Shown: positions 1 through 8,095, numbered from the stretch's first letter. The stretch is 64,000 nt of DNA from Lacipirellula limnantheis (GCF_007746075.1 NZ_CP036339.1:5609786-5673785); one strand, 5' to 3'. Notes: generated by a model from the sequence alone, not told the origin. Numbers and translations: made by a program.

Positions 1-356
1 AGCCCCCGGCTCTGCCGGGGGGTAGCGCCACGGACGAGCTGCTATCCAAAGTGATGCCGCTCGTGATCGAGCTCCGCGCCGAAGCCCGCGCCGCGAAGAA
101 CTTCGCCGTGGCCGACGCCATCCGCGACGGCCTCGCCCCCACGGGCGTGAAACTCGAAGACCGCGCCGGCGGCACCGAGTGGACCGGCGGCGGCGAAGGC
201 GCCATCGACAAAGTGATGGCGATGCTGATCGACCTGCGGCAAACCTCTCGCAAGAACAAAGATTTTAAGACGAGCGACGCGATCCGCGATCGGCTGGCAG
301 CAGTCGGTGTGATTTTGGAAGATCGCTCTGGCGGCACGGAATGGACTCGGGCGTAG
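1..356 (+). CDS. cysS: Cysteinyl-tRNA synthetase, C-terminal part (5' end outside window)
   Basis: Cut by the window edge; the reading frame runs from base 3. CysS charges tRNA-Cys in the cytoplasm. What is visible is the C-terminal module of bacterial CysS (IELRAEAR, then ADAIRDGL, then GVKLEDRAGGTEWT). The module occurs twice: a second copy begins around base 220 (IDLRQTSRKNKDF, SDAIRDRL, GVILEDRSGGTEWT). Most CysS proteins have one copy, so this looks like an internal duplication. Bases 1-26 are a GC-rich palindrome of a family seen elsewhere between genes (2687, 6365) and are translated here in frame as PPALPGGSA. The stop is 5 nt before the ruvC start, so cotranscription with ruvC and ruvA is likely. 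Confidence 0.85.
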   Translation, partial: PPALPGGSATDELLSKVMPLVIELRAEARAAKNFAVADAIRDGLAPTGVKLEDRAGGTEWTGGGEGAIDKVMAMLIDLRQTSRKNKDFKTSDAIRDRLAAVGVILEDRSGGTEWTRA

Positions 357-361
357 GCGAC

Positions 362-898
362 ATGCGCATCCTCGGCATCGATCCTGGCCTCAACACCACC
401 GGCTACGGCGTGCTCGAAATCGTCAACCGGAAGGTGCGGCTCGTCGAGGCCGGCGTCGTCCGCGGCAAGACGAAGGGTTCGCTCACCGCGCGGGTTCGCG
501 AAATCCACGAAGGCGTCGCCGACGTCATCGCGTCGCTCAAGCCGCAGGCGCTCGCCCTCGAAAAGATCTACGCCCACTACGATCGCCCCACCACGGCGAT
601 TCTCATGGGCCACGCCCGCGGCGTGATCGTCCTCGCGGCGGCCCAAGCGGGAATAGCCGTCCACGATTACGCCTCGACGCAGGTCAAAAAATCGCTCACC
701 GACAATGGCCGCGCGCCGAAGTCGCAAATGCAGCTCGCCGTACAGCGCGAGTTGCGGCTCTCCACCCTCCCCGAACCGGCCGACGTCGCCGACGCGCTGG
801 CGATCGCGCTCTGCCACGTCTATTCGTCGCCAGCCTCCGCCGGCGGATTGCGATTGGATGTGGTCGTGAAGTCCACCGCACCGCCCCCCAGGGCTTGA
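362..898 (+). CDS. ruvC: Holliday junction resolvase RuvC
   Basis: 178 residues, normal for RuvC, the dimeric endonuclease that cuts Holliday junctions. The ATG at 362 is chosen because it gives the canonical start MRILGIDPGLNTTGYG; an upstream in-frame ATG at 341 would overlap cysS. Catalytic acidic residues are visible in GIDPG (Asp7), LALEKIY (Glu) and ADVADALAIALCH (Asp pair). The gene lies 5 nt after cysS and upstream of ruvA. The last residues (STAPPPRA) and the stop codon are encoded by a GC-rich palindrome at 881-912, so the natural C-terminus may have been replaced by repeat sequence. Confidence 0.95.
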   Translation: MRILGIDPGLNTTGYGVLEIVNRKVRLVEAGVVRGKTKGSLTARVREIHEGVADVIASLKPQALALEKIYAHYDRPTTAILMGHARGVIVLAAAQAGIAVHDYASTQVKKSLTDNGRAPKSQMQLAVQRELRLSTLPEPADVADALAIALCHVYSSPASAGGLRLDVVVKSTAPPPRA

Positions 899-971
899 AG
901 AGCCCGGGGCTAAATGGGCGCGTTCATTATCATTCGTCATTCGTCATTTCTGCATTCGTCACTATCCCTAC

Positions 972-1598
972 ATGATCACCAAAATCACCGGCATCCCGAT
1001 CAACGTCTCCGGCGACGTCCTCACCCTCGCCGTTGGCGCCTTCGAGTACGAAGTGCTGATCCCCGAGTTCACTCGCCGGCAGCTGCAGGCGCAAATCGGC
1101 CATCAGACGAGCCTTCACACGATCGAGTATCTCGAAGGAAACCAGATGGCCAGCCGCCTCACGCCGCGGCTGGTCGGATTTCTCAACCCGATCGAGCGCG
1201 AGTTCTTCGAGCTCTTCTGCCAGGTCGACGGCGTCGGCGTGAAGAAAGCGCTCCGCTCGATGGTCCGACCTGTCCAAGAAGTCGCCGCGCTCATCGAAGA
1301 TCAAGATGCGAAGGGTCTCGCCGCCCTCCCGGGCATCGGCCCGGCGACGGCGGAGCGGGTGATCGCCAAGCTCCGCCGCAAGGTGCCGAAGTTCGCGTTG
1401 CTGATCGGCCGCGATCTGCCGGCCGACGTCGCCACCGAACGGGATGTCCTCAGCGAATCGTTCGACGCCCTACGAGCCCTCGGCCACGGCGAGTCGGAAG
1501 CCCGCAAATTGCTCGACGACGCCCTGTCGCGAAAGAAGAAATACAAAGACGTCGACGAAATGCTAAGGGCCGTTTACGAACAACGGCATGGCGGCTAA
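972..1598 (+). CDS. ruvA: Holliday junction branch migration protein RuvA
   Basis: 208 residues, the usual length. RuvA tetramers bind the four-way junction and load the RuvB motor. The N-terminal OB domain begins MITKITGIPINVSGD; the helix-hairpin-helix signatures are VDGVGVKKALRSM and ALPGIGPATAERVIAKL; the C-terminal RuvB-contacting domain ends around residue 205. It follows ruvC by about 70 nt. ruvB is not adjacent but 2.7 kb downstream on the same strand. A long inverted repeat (1601-1690) begins right after the stop codon. Confidence 0.95.
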   Translation: MITKITGIPINVSGDVLTLAVGAFEYEVLIPEFTRRQLQAQIGHQTSLHTIEYLEGNQMASRLTPRLVGFLNPIEREFFELFCQVDGVGVKKALRSMVRPVQEVAALIEDQDAKGLAALPGIGPATAERVIAKLRRKVPKFALLIGRDLPADVATERDVLSESFDALRALGHGESEARKLLDDALSRKKKYKDVDEMLRAVYEQRHGG

Positions 1599-1600
1599 AT

Positions 1601-1690
1601 GTCCGTTGTCCGTGGTCAGTGGTCAGTGGTCAGTTGCAAATTTGGGTTACAATTCCTACAGCAACTGACGACGGACCACTGACTACGGAC
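1601..1690. repeat. Inverted repeat built from a GGTCAGT word
   Basis: The left arm (1601-1637) repeats a GTCCGT/GGTCAGT word of about 8 nt in tandem; the right arm (1661-1690) is its imperfect reverse complement. It starts 2 nt after the ruvA stop. The design matches the word-built inverted repeats in other gaps of this window. The transcript could fold into a long hairpin, but no U-tract follows, so a terminator role is not shown. Confidence 0.75.
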
Positions 1691-1792
1691 GCCCCAGATT
1701 CACCTATGTTTCGCTAGAAGGCAGGCCTTCGCTGTCTAAAGACGGGCTCCGCTGGGTAACGAAAATTCGACCAATCCGCTTCAGGAACTAAA

Positions 1793-2674
1793 ATGGAGAT
1801 ATCGCCAGCCATGGCGAAGGCCGTTCGCCGCGTCCGTCGCGTCGTCGCGCCCCTCCTTTTCGCTTACCTGTCGGTGGTAGTCATGCTCAGCCTGGTCGAA
1901 CGCTGGCTCGTCTATCCGGCCCCGCGATCTCACGAGGGCGATTGGATTGCGGCCGAATTTCCGCACGAAGACATCGAGTTCGCCGGCGCCGACGGAGCCA
2001 AACTGCACGGTTGGTACATTCCTCACCCCGCCCCGAAAGCCGTCGTCCTCTTTTGCCACGGCAACGGCGAGAACGTCGCCACGCTCCGCCCGCTGCTCGA
2101 GCAATTGCACGAGCGAACGGACGTAGCCATCTTCGTTTGGGATTACCGCGGCTACGGCAAGAGCCAAGGAAAGCCGCAAGAGAGTAACTTGCTCGCCGAT
2201 GCGCGCGCCGCGCAGTTGGTGCTCGCCAAGCGCGCCGGCATTGAGCCCAGCGACGTCGTCGTTTACGGACGCTCGCTCGGCGGAGCCGTCGCAGTGGGAC
2301 TGGCCGCTGAACACCCGGTGCGCGGCATGGTGCTGGAACGGACCTTCGCCGACATGGTCGAAACGGCCGCCTACCACTTCCCTTGGCTGCCGGTCCGCTG
2401 GGTGATGAAGAACCGCTATCCTTCGATCGAGCGCATCGTCACCTACCGCGGCCCGCTCTTCCAAAGCCACGGCACCGCCGATGAAGTCGTGCCGTTCGCC
2501 ATGGGCAAGAAGCTGTTCGACGCTGCCACCACCGCCAACAAAACGTTCTTCGTCGTCGAAGAGGGGAGTCACAACGCCCCGCAGCCGCCTGAGTATTACA
2601 AAGCCCTCGGCGAATTCTTCGACTCGCTCCCCGCCATCGGCGCAGGCCAACGCGAGCACATCGCCGCCGGGTAG
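1793..2674 (+). CDS. Membrane-anchored alpha/beta hydrolase (Bem46/ABHD-like)
   Basis: 293 residues. A basic N-terminus is followed by one hydrophobic segment (about residues 18-36, LLFAYLSVVVMLSLVE), suggesting a membrane anchor or signal. The hydrolase fold has HGNGE near the oxyanion position, the nucleophile elbow GRSLGG (Ser about 160), the acid in GTADEVVP and the His in EEGSHNAP, so the catalytic triad is complete. It resembles COG1073-type serine hydrolases; the substrate cannot be read from sequence. It sits between ruvA and ruvB on the same strand but has no evident link to recombination. A pair of opposed palindromes (2687-2770) follows the gene. Confidence 0.85.
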   Translation: MEISPAMAKAVRRVRRVVAPLLFAYLSVVVMLSLVERWLVYPAPRSHEGDWIAAEFPHEDIEFAGADGAKLHGWYIPHPAPKAVVLFCHGNGENVATLRPLLEQLHERTDVAIFVWDYRGYGKSQGKPQESNLLADARAAQLVLAKRAGIEPSDVVVYGRSLGGAVAVGLAAEHPVRGMVLERTFADMVETAAYHFPWLPVRWVMKNRYPSIERIVTYRGPLFQSHGTADEVVPFAMGKKLFDAATTANKTFFVVEEGSHNAPQPPEYYKALGEFFDSLPAIGAGQREHIAAG

Positions 2675-2686
2675 CGAGCCCCGTCT

Positions 2687-2770
2687 AGCCCCTGGCTTCG
2701 CCAAGGGGTCGGCCACCATGCCGGTAGGCGTCGTCCTCCGTAGCACTACCCCCTGGCGGAGCCAGGGGCT
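2687..2770. repeat. Paired opposed REP-like palindromes (AGCCCCTGGCTCCGCC class)
   Basis: Two GC-rich palindromes in opposite orientation: 2687-2709 and 2748-2770, separated by 38 nt. The same two-palindrome unit with a similar spacer (beginning CGGCC..CCA.GCCG) is found at 6365-6450. The arrangement resembles a BIME-type pair of REP elements. The unit lies between the hydrolase and the convergent PrsW-like gene. Confidence 0.8.
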
Positions 2771-2780
2771 GAAGAATACC

Positions 2781-2807
2781 AGATCCTTCACTGCGCTCAG
2801 AATGACG
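2781..2807. repeat. Dispersed repeat, half copy (AGATCCTTC...CTCAGAATGAC class)
   Basis: One arm of a repeat that occurs as a complete inverted pair at 38085-38155 and 63208-63280. Here only the arm AGATCCTTCACTGCGCTCAG with its ATGAC end is present, placed just after the palindrome pair. Confidence 0.6.
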
Positions 2808-2822
2808 GTCGCGTGAATCTCC

Positions 2823-3977
2823 TCACACCGTCACCATCGTCTCCGGCATCTCGCGGAGGAACAGGTAGACCATCACGGCGTAAGAAGCGATCCCCGTCAT
2901 GAGAACGTCCGCTGCTAACTGCCAACCGATCGCCGCGCACAGGTAGACGAACGTCGCTGCCGCGACTGTCGAAACACAGAACAGAAAAATCGCGGTCGGG
3001 CTGATCGTGCTCTTCACCGGCGGCGACGACTGTAGCGGTCTCAGTTCGCGAAAAAATTGGTAGATGCACAAGACGAAGATGATGGTGGCGAAGATGGAGA
3101 GTTCCTGAAGCGCCGGCACGATAGCCACGGCGTCGTACAAGCCATGCGCGATGAAAACGACCCCGAATGTCGCAATGAACTGCGGGATGCATTGTCGCGG
3201 CCAGAGACAAGCGCGATAAGCCGCTAGCCCGATTAGCCCCGTCATTGCCATGTGGAATGGCGCGGTGACCAGCATCCGCCCCAGCGTCGCTGTCGCGACG
3301 CTGCCGCTGACGTAGCCGATGTTCTCCTCGACGCCGAAGCCGAGCCCTACCCCGCCGGCGAGCAGGAGCGCTGCTAGCTCGTCTCGCTTGAGCACAACCA
3401 ACGGCAAGAGAGGCAGAAAACAAAGCAGCTTGGCAAACTCCTCCCGCAAGCCGACGCCTAGGACGTTCTCGCGAATCCCAGCCGCCAGTTCAACGCTCTC
3501 CGCCAAGCCCCAGACGCGCTCTTGCCAGTAGATTAGGAACAGCGTCGGCCAAACGCTCAGAACGCCAAGAGCCACGGCAACGCCTAGTCCCCAGCCGCGA
3601 TAGTCAGTCCTACGGCGGACCTGAATCGATTGCTGGAGAAACAGAAACCAACACGCGCCGGTCAGAATGCCAAGCGCCGTCGGTCCCGCCTGCCGCCATC
3701 CGCGCACCATGGCTGCAGGAATTGCCATGAATAGTTCTCCCCAACGCCCCTCGTTGGCCAATTGCTGGCGATGTTCCCCTGCCACGAAGTCGGGATCGCC
3801 CGAAAAGTCGTCTTCAACCTCCGAAGCTGACTCCAGTTGCATCCATGCTGGCACGAGCCCATCGACGGCAAGTCCGATAACGACGCCTGCCGCCAGGATC
3901 CCAATCACCATCTGCCACAAAAACCGCGGGTTCCGCGTTTTCGTCCGCAGATAATTTCGCCAGACCCGCTCACCCAT
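2823..3977 (-). CDS. PrsW-family intramembrane metalloprotease
   Basis: 384 residues with about nine hydrophobic segments. The family's zinc-site motifs are present: REEFAKLL (EExxK type, about residue 206), GFGVEENIGY (about 245), APFHMAMTG (about 270) and HGLYDA (about 310). In Bacillus subtilis PrsW performs site-1 cleavage of the anti-sigma factor RsiW; homologues form a broad superfamily with CAAX-type proteases, so the target here is unknown. An N-terminal region with one membrane segment and a roughly 60-residue acidic soluble loop precedes the conserved core. The gene is convergent with the hydrolase and divergent from ruvB. Confidence 0.8.
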   Translation of the reverse strand: MGERVWRNYLRTKTRNPRFLWQMVIGILAAGVVIGLAVDGLVPAWMQLESASEVEDDFSGDPDFVAGEHRQQLANEGRWGELFMAIPAAMVRGWRQAGPTALGILTGACWFLFLQQSIQVRRRTDYRGWGLGVAVALGVLSVWPTLFLIYWQERVWGLAESVELAAGIRENVLGVGLREEFAKLLCFLPLLPLVVLKRDELAALLLAGGVGLGFGVEENIGYVSGSVATATLGRMLVTAPFHMAMTGLIGLAAYRACLWPRQCIPQFIATFGVVFIAHGLYDAVAIVPALQELSIFATIIFVLCIYQFFRELRPLQSSPPVKSTISPTAIFLFCVSTVAAATFVYLCAAIGWQLAADVLMTGIASYAVMVYLFLREMPETMVTV

Positions 3978-4114
3978 GGCTCCGCCCCATTGCTCGCCCC
4001 CGCCGCTTGCGGCTTAGCCCCGCCGTTTCGCCGTTCACTTCCCGCGCAATCTTCGGGTATAGTACCACCAGCGGTAGCGTACATGCGTTCAGAAATTCAA
4101 GCGACCGCACCTTC

Positions 4115-4200
4115 GCGAGCCGGGGCGTCCGGCCCCCGGCGCAGTTCCGCGAGGACTCGCGTTTTGCAAGACCTCCGGGGGCGAGGACGCCCCGGCTCGC
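4115..4200. repeat. Inverted repeat with GCGAGCCGGGGCGTCC arms
   Basis: Perfect 16-bp arms at 4115-4130 and 4185-4200 with a second inner complementary pair (CCCCCGG/CCGGGGG). The same 16-mer recurs at 52815-52830. It lies upstream of ruvB and is followed by a run of pyrimidine words (CTTCCCCC, 4214-4285) of the class found near gcvPA and inside rnr. Confidence 0.8.
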
Positions 4201-4289
4201 TGTAGAGCCACCGTTACCAAGTCTCCTCCGCCTTCCCCCTTCCCCCTTCCCCCGTTCCCCGTCCCCCTTCCGACTTCCCCCTTTGCTCA

Positions 4290-5381
4290 ATGTCTCGCGA
4301 GCCCATCCTATCCGGCGACGACGCCTTCGAGCCCGACCCGCCGTCGCAGTTCGTTCCGCTTGGCCGCGAGGAGGACCAGGTCCTGCGCCCGCAGCGCATG
4401 GAAGACATGGTCGGCCAGCGCGAAGTCTACGAACGGCTGATGATCGCCGTCGACGCCGCCCGCATCCGCCAGGAGACGCTCGGCCACATCCTGCTCGACG
4501 GACCGCCAGGCCTCGGCAAGACCACCTTCGCCACCTGCATCCCGCGGGCGCTCGACGTGCCGCTGCAAATCGCCAGCGGCGCCGCACTCAGCGCGCCGAA
4601 AGACCTGCTGCCGTACCTCACCAACGCCCAAGAAGGGTCGGTCCTCTTCATCGATGAAATCCACCGCCTCCCCAAAGCGGTCGAAGAGTTCATGTACCCG
4701 GCGATGGAAGACTTTCGCATCGACATCACCCTCGGCGAAGGGGTGAGCGCCCGCACGGTGAACATGACGCTGCGGCCGTTTACCATTATTGGCGCCACTA
4801 CGCGTAGCGGGTTGCTCTCGGCGCCGCTCCGTGATCGCTTTCAGGTGCGCGAGCATCTCGACTTCTACTCGCACGACGAGCTCTGCGAAATCATCCGCCG
4901 CAACGCGCGCAAGTTGCGCGTCGAGATCGACGACGAATCAGCGATGAAGATCGCCGTCTGCAGTCGCGGCACGCCCCGTATCGCGAACAACCGCCTCCGC
5001 TGGGTTCGCGACTACGCCACCACGAAGGCCGCGGGCAAAATCACGCTGCCGGTGGCGAACGCCGCGCTCGCCATGCTTGGCGTCGACCCCGCGGGCCTCG
5101 ACAACCAGGATCGCAAATACATGGAAACGATCCTGCGCGTCTTCCACGGCGGCCCCGCCGGCGTCGAGGCGATCGCCCACACGCTCAACACGGCCATCGA
5201 CACGCTGACGGACGAAGTCGAGCCGTTCCTCCTCCGCTCCGAGCTGGTCGTCCGCACCCCGCGCGGTCGCAAGCTGACCGCCAAGGGCTACGAACACCTC
5301 GGCGCCACGCCGGATGCCGCCATCAACGGCGCCCGCCACGGCCGCGGCGACGACGGCCCCCTCCCCCTCTTCGCGGAATAG
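4290..5381 (+). CDS. ruvB: Holliday junction branch migration ATPase RuvB
   Basis: 363 residues. RuvB hexamers drive DNA through the RuvA-bound junction using ATP. Visible motifs: Walker A GPPGLGKTT (about residue 71), Walker B LFIDEIHRL (about 117), sensor 1 GATTRSG (about 170), arginine finger region APLRDRFQ (about 180), and the C-terminal winged-helix DNA-binding domain (RTPRGRKLTAKGYEHL). The start at 4290 leaves an acidic N-terminal extension typical of longer RuvB forms. It is split from ruvCA by two unrelated genes. An inverted repeat fills the gap to the lipid kinase. Confidence 0.95.
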   Translation: MSREPILSGDDAFEPDPPSQFVPLGREEDQVLRPQRMEDMVGQREVYERLMIAVDAARIRQETLGHILLDGPPGLGKTTFATCIPRALDVPLQIASGAALSAPKDLLPYLTNAQEGSVLFIDEIHRLPKAVEEFMYPAMEDFRIDITLGEGVSARTVNMTLRPFTIIGATTRSGLLSAPLRDRFQVREHLDFYSHDELCEIIRRNARKLRVEIDDESAMKIAVCSRGTPRIANNRLRWVRDYATTKAAGKITLPVANAALAMLGVDPAGLDNQDRKYMETILRVFHGGPAGVEAIAHTLNTAIDTLTDEVEPFLLRSELVVRTPRGRKLTAKGYEHLGATPDAAINGARHGRGDDGPLPLFAE

Positions 5382-5397
5382 CGTTTGCACAGAAGGC

Positions 5398-5466
5398 GTC
5401 GGGAGCCTGTTGCCACTCGAAGCAAACCATGCAAGGCTCGCTCCCCAGTGGCAACAGGCTCCCGAC
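5398..5466. repeat. Perfect 20-bp inverted repeat (GTCGGGAGCC class), copy 1
   Basis: Arms 5398-5417 and 5447-5466 are perfect reverse complements (GTCGGGAGCCTGTTGCCACT). The element starts 16 nt after the ruvB stop and ends 5 nt before the ATG of the lipid kinase, so any ribosome binding site would have to lie inside the hairpin arm. A second copy lies at 7275-7348. Confidence 0.9.
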
Positions 5467-5471
5467 ACCCT

Positions 5472-6452
5472 ATGCGCGTCATCGCCCTCCTCAACCGCGA
5501 CTCCGGAACCGCGGCTAGTTCCACGGGTTCCCCTCAACGAGACGTCGCCGAAGCCCTTGCGGCCGCCGGCCTCGATGCCGACGTCCGTTGCGTCGCCGGC
5601 GACCAACTCGCTGCGGAAGCGCAGGCGATCGTGGCGATACGCGGAGTCGACGCCGTGATCGCCGGCGGCGGCGATGGCACGATCGCCACGGTGGCCGCCG
5701 CCCTCGTGGGAAGAGAAACCCCGCTCGGCGTCATTCCACTCGGCACGCTCAATCACTTCGCCAAGGACCTCGGCATTCCGACCGATCTCGCCGCCGCCGC
5801 GCAGGTCATCGCCGCGAACCGCCCGCGGCCCATCGACCTCGCCCGCGTCAACGATCAGACCTTCATCAACAACTCATCGGTCGGCGTCTACGCCCGCGCG
5901 ATTATGGAACGCGACGCCACGCAACGCCGCTCGCGGATGAGCAAATGGCCTGCGATGACGATCGCCGTGCTGAAGACGTTCTGGCGGGCGCCGCTGATCC
6001 ATGTCCGTCTCGACGCCGAAGGAACCGTCCATCGACTCCAGACGCCATTGATCTTCGTCGGCAACAACCGCTATCGCCTCGACCTACTCAACGTCGGCGC
6101 CCGCGACCGACTCGACGAAGGGTTGTTGTCGCTCTACGTCGCCCGCGCCCAAACGCGCTGGGGCATGCTGAAGCTTCTTTTCAACGGCGCTCTCGGCCGG
6201 CTGCAGCAAGACCGCGACTTCGAAACGCTCTACCCCTGCGAAGTCTGGATGGAAACCCGCCGCACGCGCCTCCATGTCGCCGCCGACGGTGAAGTAATGG
6301 TAATGAACGCCCCGCTCCACTATGAGATCCTGCCGCGAGCGCTGAAAGTGTTGCTTCCCCCTCTAGCCCCTGGCTCCGCCAGGGGGTCGGCCTCCACGCC
6401 GATCGACGTCGACCGTACTTCAAACCTACCCCCGGGCGGAGCCCGGGGCTAA
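5472..6452 (+). CDS. Diacylglycerol/lipid kinase family protein (DagK_cat)
   Basis: 326 residues from the ATG at 5472, chosen because MRVIALLNRDSG is the expected first strand of the fold. The nucleotide-binding signature AVIAGGGDGTIATVA is near residue 60 and the PLGTLNHFAKDLGIP motif near residue 92. The family (YegS/BmrU/DgkB) phosphorylates diacylglycerol or related lipids at the membrane. The last 30 or so residues (PPLAPGSARGS ... LPPGGARG) are encoded by the palindrome pair at 6365-6450, so the C-terminus looks like captured repeat rather than kinase. It is followed 6 nt later by a metallophosphoesterase. Confidence 0.85.
   Translation: MRVIALLNRDSGTAASSTGSPQRDVAEALAAAGLDADVRCVAGDQLAAEAQAIVAIRGVDAVIAGGGDGTIATVAAALVGRETPLGVIPLGTLNHFAKDLGIPTDLAAAAQVIAANRPRPIDLARVNDQTFINNSSVGVYARAIMERDATQRRSRMSKWPAMTIAVLKTFWRAPLIHVRLDAEGTVHRLQTPLIFVGNNRYRLDLLNVGARDRLDEGLLSLYVARAQTRWGMLKLLFNGALGRLQQDRDFETLYPCEVWMETRRTRLHVAADGEVMVMNAPLHYEILPRALKVLLPPLAPGSARGSASTPIDVDRTSNLPPGGARG
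6365..6450. repeat. Paired opposed REP-like palindromes, second unit
   Basis: Palindromes at 6365-6387 and 6428-6450 in opposite orientation, separated by 40 nt. The unit is homologous to 2687-2770, including the start of the spacer. Here it lies inside the 3' end of the lipid kinase reading frame and supplies its C-terminal residues. Confidence 0.8.
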
Positions 6453-6458
6453 TAACCG

Positions 6459-7262
6459 ATGCGACGCATCATCCACCTCTCCGATCTCCACTTCGGCGCC
6501 GACGAGCCCGCCATCGCCGAAGGCCTGCTGCGTGACATAAGTCGCCAATCCGCCCACATCCTCGTCGTCAGCGGCGACCTCACCCAGCGCGCTCGCGGTT
6601 CGCAATTCGCCGACGCGGAGCGGTTCCTTCGGCACATCCCACTCCCGCAAATCGTCGTCCCCGGCAATCACGACATTCCCCTCTTCAACGTGATCGCCCG
6701 CTGGCTCACGCCGCTCGACAACTACTGCCGCTTCATCAATCGCAACGTCGAACCGACCTTCGCCGACGCCGAACTCGCCGTCGCCGGCGTGAACACGGCC
6801 CGCTCCAGCACCCGCAAAGATGGCCGCATCTCCCCCGCGCAAATCGAACGCCTCCGCCAGTTTTACGCCGCCGAGCCCGACGCGAAGTGCAAGATTCTCG
6901 TCGCCCACCACCCCTTTATCCCGCCAGTGAACGACGCCACCGCCGCCCTCGTCGGCGGCGCCCCCGCAGCGCTCCGCATGCTCGAAGCCCACGGCTGCCA
7001 CCTCATCCTCGCCGGCCATCTTCACCTCGCCTATTCGGGCGACGTCCGGCCCCACCACGTCGAGATCAAACGCTCGATCCTCGTGATCCAAGCCGGCACG
7101 GCCATCTCCCACCGCCGCCGCGACGAAGCGAATGCCTACAACATACTCACGGTCGACGGGCCATCGCTCTCGCTCGAGGTAAGAACCTGGAACGGCCAAG
7201 AATTCACCGGCGCACCGCCGCGGCGTTTCACGCAAACCGGAGAAGGCTGGAGCGCTCAGTAA
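6459..7262 (+). CDS. Metallophosphoesterase (calcineurin-like)
   Basis: 267 residues. All metal-binding blocks of the calcineurin-like fold are present in order: SDLHFG (residue 8), VSGDLTQR (about 40), VPGNHD (about 66), AHHPF (about 149) and the GHLHLAYSGD block (about 186). Such enzymes hydrolyse phosphodiesters or monoesters using two metal ions; related family members act on cyclic nucleotides or UDP-diacylglucosamine. Its tight spacing after the lipid kinase suggests cotranscription and perhaps a phospholipid substrate (inference). A perfect inverted repeat lies after the stop. Confidence 0.85.
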   Translation: MRRIIHLSDLHFGADEPAIAEGLLRDISRQSAHILVVSGDLTQRARGSQFADAERFLRHIPLPQIVVPGNHDIPLFNVIARWLTPLDNYCRFINRNVEPTFADAELAVAGVNTARSSTRKDGRISPAQIERLRQFYAAEPDAKCKILVAHHPFIPPVNDATAALVGGAPAALRMLEAHGCHLILAGHLHLAYSGDVRPHHVEIKRSILVIQAGTAISHRRRDEANAYNILTVDGPSLSLEVRTWNGQEFTGAPPRRFTQTGEGWSAQ

Positions 7263-7274
7263 CCGCGACCCAAG

Positions 7275-7348
7275 GGTGTCGGGAGCCTTTTGCCACTGGC
7301 GAATCACCATCCAGTGGATGCTCTCAGTGGCAAAAGGCTCCCGACACC
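7275..7348. repeat. Perfect 23-bp inverted repeat (GTCGGGAGCC class), copy 2
   Basis: Arms 7275-7297 and 7326-7348 are perfect reverse complements and share the core GTCGGGAGCCTnTTGCCACT with the element at 5398-5466. It sits between convergent genes, where it could act as a transcription barrier, although no T-tract is visible. Confidence 0.9.
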
Positions 7349-7384
7349 TTCCCGCGTTGCAGAAAATGGTCTCTGACTTCCCGA

Positions 7385-8095
7385 CTACACCTCAATCGGC
7401 GCCTGAGTAGCGAGTTGCCGAGCATCGCGAATCCACAGTCCCGCAAACACCGGCGCCAGCGCCAAGCACGCCCATTGGTAGCCCGTCAGTCCATACCACA
7501 GCTGCGCTTCGGGCCGAATGAATTCGGTCGCGAATCGATACGCCAAATAGGACAAGATATAGAGCTTGATCAGCTGCCCGCGAAACATCCCGCGCCGCTG
7601 CAATTGCCACAGGACCGCCGCCATCGCGAGATGAAATGCCGCCTCGTAGAGCTGCGTCGGATGGCGCGGCAACGAATCGACCGCCGGAAACACGACGCCC
7701 CAGGGAAGGTCCGTCGGCGTGCCGTAGCAACAACCGCCGACAAAGCAGGCCAACCGCCCTACCCCGACCGCGGCCGCCACCGGCACGGCAAACGAATCGC
7801 CCGTCTTCACCGTAACGCCGAGGGCCCATTTGGCGGCTTCAACCCCCACATAGCCGCCGACCAACCCGCAGATGATCGTCTTGCCGTCGCTGAACCACGC
7901 CGCGCCGCTCAGTAGGCCGTCCCAGTCCGCCACGACGAACGGCAACTTGGCCCCGATCATCGCCCCGCAAAACGCGCCGAGCCCAATCCCCAGTCGCTCG
8001 CCGCTCGTGAGCGCCGACGGCGACGGCATTCGGCGGCTAAGCCAGATCCCCGTCGCCACCGCAGCGACCATGATGAGCGTGTAGGCTGGGTTCAC
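7385..8095 (-). CDS. Prolipoprotein diacylglyceryl transferase-like (Lgt family) membrane protein
   Basis: 236 residues with about seven membrane segments. The Lgt signature region is recognisable: GRLACFVGGCCYGTPTD (about residue 128) followed by WGVVFP and RHPTQLYEA. Lgt moves diacylglycerol from phosphatidylglycerol onto the lipobox Cys of lipoproteins. The protein is shorter than typical Lgt (about 260-290 residues), so it may be a diverged paralogue. It follows a Tes-like radical SAM gene on the same strand with a 122-nt gap, so a lipid-modifying operon is possible. Its role as the main Lgt is not established. Confidence 0.7.
   Translation of the reverse strand: MNPAYTLIMVAAVATGIWLSRRMPSPSALTSGERLGIGLGAFCGAMIGAKLPFVVADWDGLLSGAAWFSDGKTIICGLVGGYVGVEAAKWALGVTVKTGDSFAVPVAAAVGVGRLACFVGGCCYGTPTDLPWGVVFPAVDSLPRHPTQLYEAAFHLAMAAVLWQLQRRGMFRGQLIKLYILSYLAYRFATEFIRPEAQLWYGLTGYQWACLALAPVFAGLWIRDARQLATQAPIEV

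Noticed and set aside
914..1717. 267-residue plus-strand open frame
   Set aside because: Out-of-frame overlap with ruvA, continuing into the GGTCAGT inverted repeat; Arg-rich without similarity.
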